Positions 6,192-12,769 of a stretch of 15,774 nt of DNA are shown here, piece after piece. The position numbers and the translations under genes are program-made. The stretch is from CG03 sp034660675 (lineage in GTDB: Bacteria > CG03): NCBI GenBank assembly GCA_034660675.1, contig JAYEJT010000063.1, positions 1-15,774 of the forward strand, read 5' to 3'. The stretch's first letter is position 1; every line of letters begins with the position of its first letter. A model generated the notes under the pieces. It made no database searches and had not been told where the DNA came from. It saw only the letters and a list, made by a program, of their open reading frames with translations.

Positions 6192-7967
6192 GTGTTTCGC
6201 GAGAAAGATCAGCTCTTGCCGTTTTTGGGGGGCAGAAGGGTGTTTTCTGACAGAATGAATTCAGTCTATGAAGACAGGCGTCAAGACAGAGAACAGAGAG
6301 TCAGCTTTATAGAATCCAATGTTAAGCTGAAGTTCAGGGTGCGGGATCTTCAGTACGAATTAAGAAAAATTTCACGCGGGGAGAACATGGCGGCTTCATC
6401 CCGTTTTATGGTGGAAACACTTAAGGAACAAATAGAATCTCTTTCAAATAATCTTCAGCAAACCCGGCGGGAGCTTGACGGTACCGCGGATAAACTACAT
6501 GTTTTGAGGCTCCGGAATGAAATGGACATCAGGAATAAAGAAGAAGAGATGGCAAATTTAAAAGCAGCTATGAGTGCGGAATTCAATAAAAAAATGCAAA
6601 TACTGCGCATGGAAAACGAACGTGCCCTGAAATTAAGCGAAGACGGAAAGTTGAGATTGAGAGAGGATCTGACGGCGAAATTTAACATGGAGCTGAACGG
6701 CTTGCGGAGTGAGAAAGAGAGCGCTTTAAAGGCGGCCGAAGAAGACAAGACGAGCCTGAAAAACGAACTGCAGTCGGAGTTTGATAAAAAACTGGACGAA
6801 CTGCGGCTGGAAAAAGAACGGGACCTGAAAGACGGTGAAGCCGCTAAAGAGCAGCTGAGAGAGGATCTGACGGCGAAATTTAACATGGAGCTGAACGGCT
6901 TGCGGAGTGAGAAAGAGAGCGCTGTTCGTTCGGGAGTGAGGAACAAGGACAAAGAGATAGCAGATTTGAAGGCCGATTTTGACAAAAGAATACGGCTGAT
7001 GCGCCGTGAAAAAGAAAATGCTGTCAAAATCAAGGAAGAAGAACAGGAAAAAATCCGGCAGGCCCTGAAAGAACATTATGCCGATGAGGGCAGGCGGGTG
7101 CGGAGCGAGAAAGCAAAAATCGCGGAGGATAATGAATCCTGGATTGAAGAAACAAGGGCCGATTTGAAAGCAGAGCTGGAAAAAGAATTCAGTAAAAAAA
7201 CAGCTTTTTACGAAGATGAAATGAAGAAAGTCCGGGCAGAGTTTGAGTCTGCCGGGGCTGAACTCGGCAAATTGCGTATGGATAAGGTTGAGCTGGAACA
7301 ACGCTGCGAGGCGTCGGTACAGGAAAATATTATGCGTTCCGGCAGGGAGTTGTCAATCCGTAAAAAACTTTCCGGGACCAAAAAGTTCAGCAGAAAACAG
7401 GCCGCCGAACTGCAGCAGCTTGGAGGGAAACTGACTGATGCGGAATCGTTAAACATAAAACAGGCGGCAGAACTGGAGCGGCTCGGACAGGAACTCAGAG
7501 AAGCCCGCGCGGCGCGGAATTTATCTGATAAGGAGCCGAATAATACTGATGCGGAAGAAAACAGAGAAGCTGCTTTTGGTGACCAGGAGAAATGGCTGGC
7601 CCGGAAGTACAATGAATTCCTGCTGACGCTGGAGGAAGTGGAAAAAGGCAATGCCCCGACGGCGACAGAGCTTGCAAAGAAGCGTGCTTCTGACCGGGCC
7701 GCATGGGGAAACCGTGTTGCCGCGGTGCTGAAAAAATTCAAACGGAGATTTGAGGAAGCGGAAAATAAACGGGAAATTGCGGAAAACAAACAGGAAAGCG
7801 CGGAAAGAGAAATGCGGGCCTTAAAAAATATGATGAAAAAAGATCGCAAAATGCCGGTTGCACAGAAGCAGGAAGAATGGTTGTCTCAGCAGACTGCGGA
7901 TTTTGAAACGTATCTTGCGGAAATGGGTAAAAAAAATATTACCGAAAACAAACATGCGGAATTTTAG
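6192..7967 (+). CDS. Long coiled-coil protein with six 33-residue repeats
   Basis: 591 aa, extremely rich in Glu, Lys, Arg and Ala, with no membrane segment; not a family I can name. Residues about 40-460 read as coiled coil. Residues 123-320 form six aligned 33-residue units with an aromatic at unit position 9 (Phe in five, Tyr in the sixth) and an 'LRxEKExAL'-like stretch at positions 16-24. 33 is three hendecads (11-residue turns), which favours a nearly straight coil. Two adjacent 21-residue units (402-422, 423-443) both start 'KQAAEL'. The C-terminal part carries two related motifs, 464-487 and 559-582, of the form 'QExWL.....(E/D)F...L.E'. A structural or scaffolding role is plausible but not shown. 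The GTG start is uncertain: it has only a weak ribosome site and an in-frame TGA just upstream; ATG 6255 is an alternative. It has its own upstream gap and is not clearly part of an operon. Confidence 0.8.
   Translation: MFREKDQLLPFLGGRRVFSDRMNSVYEDRRQDREQRVSFIESNVKLKFRVRDLQYELRKISRGENMAASSRFMVETLKEQIESLSNNLQQTRRELDGTADKLHVLRLRNEMDIRNKEEEMANLKAAMSAEFNKKMQILRMENERALKLSEDGKLRLREDLTAKFNMELNGLRSEKESALKAAEEDKTSLKNELQSEFDKKLDELRLEKERDLKDGEAAKEQLREDLTAKFNMELNGLRSEKESAVRSGVRNKDKEIADLKADFDKRIRLMRREKENAVKIKEEEQEKIRQALKEHYADEGRRVRSEKAKIAEDNESWIEETRADLKAELEKEFSKKTAFYEDEMKKVRAEFESAGAELGKLRMDKVELEQRCEASVQENIMRSGRELSIRKKLSGTKKFSRKQAAELQQLGGKLTDAESLNIKQAAELERLGQELREARAARNLSDKEPNNTDAEENREAAFGDQEKWLARKYNEFLLTLEEVEKGNAPTATELAKKRASDRAAWGNRVAAVLKKFKRRFEEAENKREIAENKQESAEREMRALKNMMKKDRKMPVAQKQEEWLSQQTADFETYLAEMGKKNITENKHAEF
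6658..6725 (+). repeat. 68-bp perfect direct repeat, copy 1
   Basis: Identical over 68 bases to 6856-6923, offset 198 bp (66 codons, two 33-residue units) in the coiled-coil gene. Identity includes third codon positions, so it reflects recent duplication or gene conversion, not only protein-level selection. Confidence 0.95.
6856..6923 (+). repeat. 68-bp perfect direct repeat, copy 2
   Basis: Second copy of the repeat at 6658-6725. The 130 bases between the copies encode the intervening 33-residue unit, which is similar in protein but clearly different in DNA. Unequal crossing-over between the copies would add or remove exactly two coiled-coil units in frame. Confidence 0.95.
7395..7520 (+). 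repeat. Two tandem 63-bp (21-residue) coiled-coil units
   Basis: Residues 402-422 and 423-443 both begin KQAAEL and share the pattern KQAAELxxLGxxLxxA. 21 residues is three heptads, so this part differs in periodicity from the 33-residue region. DNA identity is only partial, so the duplication is older than the 68-bp one. Confidence 0.6.
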
Positions 7968-8041
7968 GCCGGTTATCAAAGGGAAATTTTGCGTAAGCCC
8001 GGAGCCGCGGTTCATTGTAAGTTTGTTGCGGAAATAACAGC

Positions 8042-8563
8042 ATGACCAGTTTTACCGCTATTGATTTTGAGACGGCGGATCGCGGTCCCGACAGCGCCTG
8101 TGCCATAGGTATTGTCAGGATAGAGGGAAACACGATCACGGACAGGGCTCATTATCTAATAAGGCCCCCGAGACGGGAATTCATGTTTACAGATATACAC
8201 GGTATATGCTGGGATGATGTGAAAGACGCTCCGACTTTCGGGGAACTGTGGACGGAGCTCGCCGCAAAGTTTCACGGAGCCGATTATCTGGCCGCGCACA
8301 ACAAAGGTTTCGACAGAACGGTTCTGAGAGTGTGCTGTGAGAGGGCTGGCGCGGAAATGCCGTCGGCGCCTTTTGTCTGCACGGTGCAGGCGTCCAGAAA
8401 GGTGCTGAACATAAAACCGGCGACACTGGATAACGTTTGCAGGGTGCTGGGAATAAAGCTCAACCATCACGACGCGATGTCCGACGCTAACGCCTGCGCG
8501 AAGATACTTATAAAAGCGCGTGAAAAAGACCGCGGCGCTTTTGAAAAACTCCTGAAAAAATAG
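8042..8563 (+). CDS. Stand-alone DnaQ-like 3'-5' exonuclease (DEDDh)
   Basis: 173 aa consisting of just an exonuclease domain. The acidic metal-binding set is complete: 'AIDFET' gives Asp8 and Glu10 (motif I), 'AHNKGFDRTVL' gives Asp91 (motif II), and 'NHHDAMSDANAC' gives His143 and Asp148 with the His-x4-Asp spacing of the DEDDh subclass (motif III). 'DIHGICWDDVKDAPTF' is typical of proteins annotated as exonuclease or 'DNA polymerase III epsilon-like'. With no polymerase or UvrC-like extension it could act in repair, RNA or nucleotide processing, or proofreading in trans. The start is the first ATG after a stop-containing spacer; the ribosome site is weak (GGAA). It lies alone between the coiled-coil gene and a terminator-like hairpin. 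Family sure, role open. Confidence 0.9.
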   Translation: MTSFTAIDFETADRGPDSACAIGIVRIEGNTITDRAHYLIRPPRREFMFTDIHGICWDDVKDAPTFGELWTELAAKFHGADYLAAHNKGFDRTVLRVCCERAGAEMPSAPFVCTVQASRKVLNIKPATLDNVCRVLGIKLNHHDAMSDANACAKILIKAREKDRGAFEKLLKK

Positions 8564-8660
8564 GATAGTCAAAGACCGGTATTCCCGTTGTTTAAATACC
8601 TAAACGATTTCTTGTGAAACCGCTGCAGGGGACAGGGCTGATGCGCATTAATCAAAAAAT

Positions 8661-8695
8661 GCCCGCGGGCGGCGCGGGCTGCGGCTTTCGTTTTT
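8661..8695 (+). terminator. Probable Rho-independent terminator after the exonuclease gene
   Basis: GCCCGCG at 8661-8667 pairs with CGCGGGC at 8673-8679 around a 5-base loop, followed by a T-rich stretch (8680-8695) and preceded by an A-run at 8653-8658. The T-tract is interrupted, and the hairpin lies about 100 bases after the exonuclease stop, so efficiency is uncertain. It separates that gene from the arsR promoter. Confidence 0.55.
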
Positions 8696-8728
8696 CGACG
8701 GTATTTTATTGTGAAATTAAACAGGGGG

Positions 8729-8757
8729 TTGACAAATAAAATGTTATATCGTATTAT
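8729..8757 (+). promoter_or_regulatory. Strong sigma-70-type promoter for arsR-RND operon
   Basis: A perfect -35 TTGACA at 8729-8734, 17-base spacer, and -10 TATTAT at 8752-8757 (one mismatch to TATAAT). Expected transcription start is near 8764, giving a leader of about 24 bases before the arsR ATG. It is the best promoter in the window. Confidence 0.85.
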
Positions 8758-8773
8758 CCGAATATAACGATAT
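8746..8773. promoter_or_regulatory. Operator palindrome overlapping the -10 and start site
   Basis: ATATCGT at 8746-8752 is the reverse complement of ACGATAT at 8767-8773; inner bases TAT (8755-8757 region) and ATA (8762-8764 region) also pair, giving an imperfect 28-bp AT-rich palindrome. ArsR/SmtB repressors bind AT-rich palindromes of this kind at their own promoters. Bound protein would cover the -10 box and start site, so autorepression is likely; the binding itself is inferred. Confidence 0.7.
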
Positions 8774-8787
8774 TTAGGAGGTTTAAA

Positions 8788-9078
8788 ATGACACAGGGAA
8801 AAGAGATCGACAGGTGCGCGGATATTTTAAAGGCGCTGGGACATCCCGTGCGCATGCAGATCGTGGCGGGGCTGATGTGTGATAACGAGTGCAATGTCAA
8901 CAGGATCGTTGAGAGCCTCAATTTACCGCAGTCAACCATATCGCAGCATCTGTCTATTTTAAAAAGCCGCAATATCATTGAAGCGGAAAAGCACGGCGTC
9001 AGCATATGTTACAAAGTGACGGACGACCGCGTTAAGAAGATAATCAGAATTTTTGAAATCAAGTGTGATATGAAATAG
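8788..9078 (+). CDS. ArsR/SmtB-family winged-helix repressor
   Basis: 96 aa, the usual length for the family. 'CADILKALGHPVRMQIVAGL' (10-29) is the standard ArsR N-terminal signature; the recognition helix is 'QSTISQHLSILKSRNII' (48-64), and the wing follows at 66-78 ('AEKHGVSICYKVTD'). Cys residues are at 10, 31, 35, 74 and 93. Cys31 and Cys35 ('MCDNECNV') lie just before or within helix alpha3, near where E. coli ArsR has its arsenite-binding CVC, so metal, metalloid or thiol-redox sensing is possible, but the exact ELCVCDL pattern is absent. An ideal ribosome site (AGGAGG 8776-8781) lies six bases before the ATG. It is the first gene of the operon, 26 bases before the exporter, and most likely represses it through the operator in its own promoter. 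Ligand unknown. Confidence 0.9.
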   Translation: MTQGKEIDRCADILKALGHPVRMQIVAGLMCDNECNVNRIVESLNLPQSTISQHLSILKSRNIIEAEKHGVSICYKVTDDRVKKIIRIFEIKCDMK

Positions 9079-9104
9079 CGCGCGGAAGTTTTTTGGTGGT
9101 AAAG

Positions 9105-11978
9105 ATGAAATTGGATAAAGGTATTATAAAATTTTCCATGCATAACGCAAAGGAAATAGTCTGGATTGTGGCGGTGGTGACCGTGTTTATGGTGACGTTG
9201 ACTGCGCTGCCGACGGTGTGGCCGCAAAGCTTTCATTTTCTGAAGGCAATGAAGGTGGATACCGATCCCGAGAACATGCTGCCTGCGGATGAGCCCATAA
9301 GATTGTTTCATAACAGCAGCAAAAAGGAATTTGCTCTCTATGATATGCTGGTTGTGGGCGTGACAAACGAAAAAGCCGCCAACGGCGTGTTTAACAAGGA
9401 GTCTCTCGAAAATGTTTTTGAGCTGGCGGAGTTCGCGAAGACGCTGAACTGGCCGGCGGCAGATTCTTCTCAGCCGTCCGAGGGCGTTATTTCGGCCGAT
9501 ATCATCGCTCCCAGCACCGTTGACAGCATAAGTCAGGGCTCGCCGGGCGAGGTGAAGTTTGAATGGCTTATGTCCGAGGCGCCGGCGTCCGAAGCTGAGG
9601 CGATGAGGATACGCAAAAACGCCGAAAGGATTCCGTTTTTGAACGGCACTCTTATTTCGGAAAACGGCAAAGCCGTGTGTCTGTATCTGCCGCTCACTTC
9701 CAAAAAGGTGAGTTACAAAGTGTCTTCCGCGCTCCAGGAAAAGATAAAAACTCTTGAGGGGGATGACAGATATTTTATAACGGGGCTGCCGGTTGCCAAC
9801 GACACTTTCGGGGTGGAGATGTTCAAACAGATGGCCGTTTCGGCTCCCATGGCGATGCTGGTCATTTTTCTGCTGCTTCTGTATTTTTTTAAAAAACTCG
9901 TGCTGATCATCTCGCCCATGATTCTGGCCCTGGTGTCTGTGGCGGTGACGATGGGTCTGCTGGTGATAACGGGCAACACGATTCATATAATGAGTTCCAT
10001 GATTCCCATATTCATCATGCCCATAGCGGTGCTGAATTCGGTGCACATACTTTCCGAATTTTTTGACAGATATCCGAAGTTGAAGGACAGGGAAAAAACG
10101 CTGACGGAAGTTATGGGTGAGCTTTTTATGCCCATGCTCTACACTTCGCTGACTTCCATGGTGGGGTTTCTTTCGCTGGCTCTCACGCCCATTCCGCCGG
10201 TGCAGGTGTTCGGCATTTTCATAGGCCTGGGAATAATGTTTTCCTGGCTGCTGACGATAACTTTTATTCCGGCGTACATAATGCTGCTCCAGACGTCAAC
10301 GCTTGATAATTTCGGCATTAAAACCACCGGCGGTAAGAGGCCGGCTATGGCGCGTTTTATTTCGCGCACCGGCCTGTTCTCCTATTATAAATCCCGTTGG
10401 ATCGTGGCGGGGGCAATGATTGTGATGCTAATAGCCGTTTACGGGATGTCAAAGATTCAAATTAACGATAATCCCGTGAAATGGTTTGCCCCGTCACATC
10501 CCATACGTGTTGCCGATAAGGAACTGAACAAACATTTCGGCGGCACCTACATGGCTTATTTTCAGCTGGAGGGAGTCTCAGCGGATAATGAGAAACTCAG
10601 CGTGGATTATGTGAAAAAACTGACCGTAAAAAGCAGGCTTCACCGGAAACACGGCGGTGTTCCCGGAATAAGGAAAGCCTTTGATGAAACAGAAAAAGAG
10701 ATAATGAAACTTTCCGGCGTTCAGACCAAAAAAGAATTTGTGGATAGGCTTCTTGATTTTGCCGACAGAAAACTGGAGGAAGCTTCTGATGACGCTTATG
10801 ACGCGTGGGACGAGGTTTATTCATTTGCGGCAAAAGAAAAACAGAGCGGTGATGTGTTCAAAAATCCGGAAGTGCTCGCTTACATAGGGAAATTGCAGGC
10901 ACATATGCTGACAACCGGTGTTGTCGGTAAATCCAATTCCATAGCCGATATCGTGAAGACGGTTTACCGCGAGCTGCTTTCGGGAAATGGCAGTCATTTC
11001 AGTCTTCCCGATTCGGCGGAGGGCGTCGCTCAGTGTCTTCTCACATATCAGAACAGCCACAGGCCGCAGGATCTCTGGCATTTTGTCACGCCGGATTATA
11101 AGAAGACAAGCATATGGGTACAGCTCAAGAGCGGCAACAACAGGGACATGCTCAAGGTTGTAGATTCAATGGAGAATTTTATAGTCGAAAACCCGCCTCC
11201 CGTGAAATTGACACACAAATGGTTCGGCCTGACATACATAAACGTCATATGGCAGAACAAGATGGTCAAGGGAATGATGAAGGCTTTTGCAGGAAGTTTC
11301 CTTGTGGTGTTCCTTATGCTGACGGTGGAGTTCCGTTCGGCCCTGTGGGGAATTCTGGCGATGATTCCGCTGACGGTGACGATAGCTTTTATATACGGCA
11401 TAGTCGGTATCGCCGGAAAAGATTATGATATGCCCATAGCGATTCTTTCTTCTCTGACGCTGGGGCTGGCCGTGGATTTTGCCATACATTTTCTTATGCG
11501 TTCCCGCGCGACAAAAGTGGGGACGATGTCATGGCGGAACACGACAATAAAGATGTTTCATGAGCCGGCGAGGGCGATCTCGCGCAACATCATTGTTATA
11601 GCGGTGGGTTTCCTGCCGCTTCTTGCGGCGCCGCTCGTGCCTTATAAGACTGTCGGGGTGTTTCTCGCGACGATTTTGTTTGTGGCCGGTATCACGACGC
11701 TGCTCATTCTGCCGGCGCTGATGAAAATTTTCGCGAAACAGCTTTTTCCACATCATACCAGCAGGTTGTTTTTCTGCAACCGCAGAGCGTGCACCGTTTC
11801 GTCGGTGACGCTGGCGGCTGTGGCGGTGATAAACTTTAACCTTTATCAGAAGATAGGCTTTGTGCAAACGGGATTGCTGATGTTTGTTTTCGCAGGATTG
11901 TCGGCTTTTGTGTGCGTAAAACTTTCGAAAAAAGAAAAATGCAAATTTAGAAAAAAAAACAGGAGGAAAAACAGATGA
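9105..11978 (+). CDS. RND/MMPL-family inner-membrane exporter
   Basis: 957 aa from ATG 9105 (GGTGG just upstream; TTG 9093 and GTG 9096 are less likely in-frame starts). Topology is the duplicated RND plan: one membrane segment (17-38), a large periplasmic loop (about 40-245), five segments (246-263, 265-289, 297-317, 343-363, 367-395), a seventh (431-449), a second large loop (450-724), then five more (725-742, 746-770, 776-799, 827-845, 847-875). Two extra hydrophobic segments (895-911, 920-939) and a basic tail (SKKEKCKFRKKNRRKNR) follow. 'GLAVDFAIHF' (787-796) holds the likely proton-relay Asp791; the matching place in the first half reads 'IAVLNSVHI', without Asp. Related proteins (MMPL, HpnN) move lipids or other hydrophobic molecules using the proton gradient. 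No membrane-fusion protein is nearby; the next gene is a LolA-like carrier, overlapping by ATGA. Substrate unknown. Confidence 0.9.
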   Translation: MKLDKGIIKFSMHNAKEIVWIVAVVTVFMVTLTALPTVWPQSFHFLKAMKVDTDPENMLPADEPIRLFHNSSKKEFALYDMLVVGVTNEKAANGVFNKESLENVFELAEFAKTLNWPAADSSQPSEGVISADIIAPSTVDSISQGSPGEVKFEWLMSEAPASEAEAMRIRKNAERIPFLNGTLISENGKAVCLYLPLTSKKVSYKVSSALQEKIKTLEGDDRYFITGLPVANDTFGVEMFKQMAVSAPMAMLVIFLLLLYFFKKLVLIISPMILALVSVAVTMGLLVITGNTIHIMSSMIPIFIMPIAVLNSVHILSEFFDRYPKLKDREKTLTEVMGELFMPMLYTSLTSMVGFLSLALTPIPPVQVFGIFIGLGIMFSWLLTITFIPAYIMLLQTSTLDNFGIKTTGGKRPAMARFISRTGLFSYYKSRWIVAGAMIVMLIAVYGMSKIQINDNPVKWFAPSHPIRVADKELNKHFGGTYMAYFQLEGVSADNEKLSVDYVKKLTVKSRLHRKHGGVPGIRKAFDETEKEIMKLSGVQTKKEFVDRLLDFADRKLEEASDDAYDAWDEVYSFAAKEKQSGDVFKNPEVLAYIGKLQAHMLTTGVVGKSNSIADIVKTVYRELLSGNGSHFSLPDSAEGVAQCLLTYQNSHRPQDLWHFVTPDYKKTSIWVQLKSGNNRDMLKVVDSMENFIVENPPPVKLTHKWFGLTYINVIWQNKMVKGMMKAFAGSFLVVFLMLTVEFRSALWGILAMIPLTVTIAFIYGIVGIAGKDYDMPIAILSSLTLGLAVDFAIHFLMRSRATKVGTMSWRNTTIKMFHEPARAISRNIIVIAVGFLPLLAAPLVPYKTVGVFLATILFVAGITTLLILPALMKIFAKQLFPHHTSRLFFCNRRACTVSSVTLAAVAVINFNLYQKIGFVQTGLLMFVFAGLSAFVCVKLSKKEKCKFRKKNRRKNR

Positions 11979-12769
11979 AAATTAAAAAATTGTTAACGAG
12001 CGCGGCTTTGGTTTGCTTTGCGGCGCAGCTGAGTGCGGGAACGGGAAAACTTGCCGTTGATGAAGTGGTGAGAAAGGCCAATAACGCCGCTTACTACGGC
12101 GGTGATGACGGAAGATCGGCTGTCAGAATGACGATAAAGGACAAGCTCGGCCGTGTGAGGGAAAGGGAATTCACAATCCTGAGGAAGGACGAGAGCGACG
12201 GCGGAAAGCAGTATTTCTATGTGTATTTCAGAAAACCGTCGGATGTGCGAAAGATGGTTTTCATCGTGTGGAAAAATATAGATAAGGGTGACGACAGGTG
12301 GCTGTATCTTCCCGCGCTGGATCTGGTGAAACGAATCGCGGCTTCCGACAAGAGGACAAGTTTTGCGGGTTCGGACTATATGTACGAGGATGTGTCAGGG
12401 CGCGGCCTTGGCGAGGACAGTCATGAATTGCTTGAAGGGACAGACACTCGCTATATTATCAACAACAGGCCCAAAGACGCGGACGCGGTGGAATTCAGCT
12501 CGTACAAGGTGTGGATAGACAAGCAGAACTTTGTGCCGATGAAAACAGAGTATCTGGATAAATCAGGGGAATTGTACAGAACCGTGGAGGCTCTTTCTGT
12601 GGAAAACATAGATGATATACCGACGGTTGTAAAAGCCAGAGTGACGAATCACATATCCGGCAGCGTGACATCTCTGGAATTCAAAAACATAAAATACAAC
12701 ATAGGGCTGAAGAAAAGCGTTTTCACAGAGCGTTATCTGAGGCGTCCTCCGAGGGAGGCCAGGAAATGA
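11975..12769 (+). CDS. Periplasmic LolA-like 'outer membrane lipoprotein-sorting' protein
   Basis: 264 aa with a signal peptide (1-21, 'LLTSAALVCFAAQLSA'); Cys14 is inside the hydrophobic core and not in a lipobox, so a soluble periplasmic protein is expected. The body matches what is usually annotated as outer membrane lipoprotein-sorting protein (LolA_like, PF17131 as I recall it): 'VRMTIKDKLGRVREREF' (50-66), 'YFRKPSDVRKMVFI' (84-97), 'DDRWLYLPALDLVKRIAASD' (106-125), 'FAGSDYMYEDV' (130-140), 'YKVWIDKQNFVPMKTEYLD' (177-195). The fold is a half-barrel able to bind acyl chains. AGGAGG at 11961-11966 lies eight bases before the ATG, which overlaps the exporter stop. Between an RND pump and an outer-membrane barrel, a carrier handing a hydrophobic cargo across the periplasm is a fair inference. 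It is not the housekeeping LolA. Confidence 0.87.
   Translation: MKIKKLLTSAALVCFAAQLSAGTGKLAVDEVVRKANNAAYYGGDDGRSAVRMTIKDKLGRVREREFTILRKDESDGGKQYFYVYFRKPSDVRKMVFIVWKNIDKGDDRWLYLPALDLVKRIAASDKRTSFAGSDYMYEDVSGRGLGEDSHELLEGTDTRYIINNRPKDADAVEFSSYKVWIDKQNFVPMKTEYLDKSGELYRTVEALSVENIDDIPTVVKARVTNHISGSVTSLEFKNIKYNIGLKKSVFTERYLRRPPREARK

Noticed and set aside
9009..10046. 345-aa ORF on the - strand opposite the RND gene
   Set aside because: It is His/Arg/Gln-rich in the way antisense shadows of membrane genes are; the + strand protein has clear RND features over the same bases.
11975..12769. Calling the LolA-like gene housekeeping lolA working with the lolCD genes upstream
   Set aside because: Its motifs fit the separate LolA_like lipoprotein-sorting group found with RND pumps, and it is co-translated with the pump and a barrel, not with lolCD.
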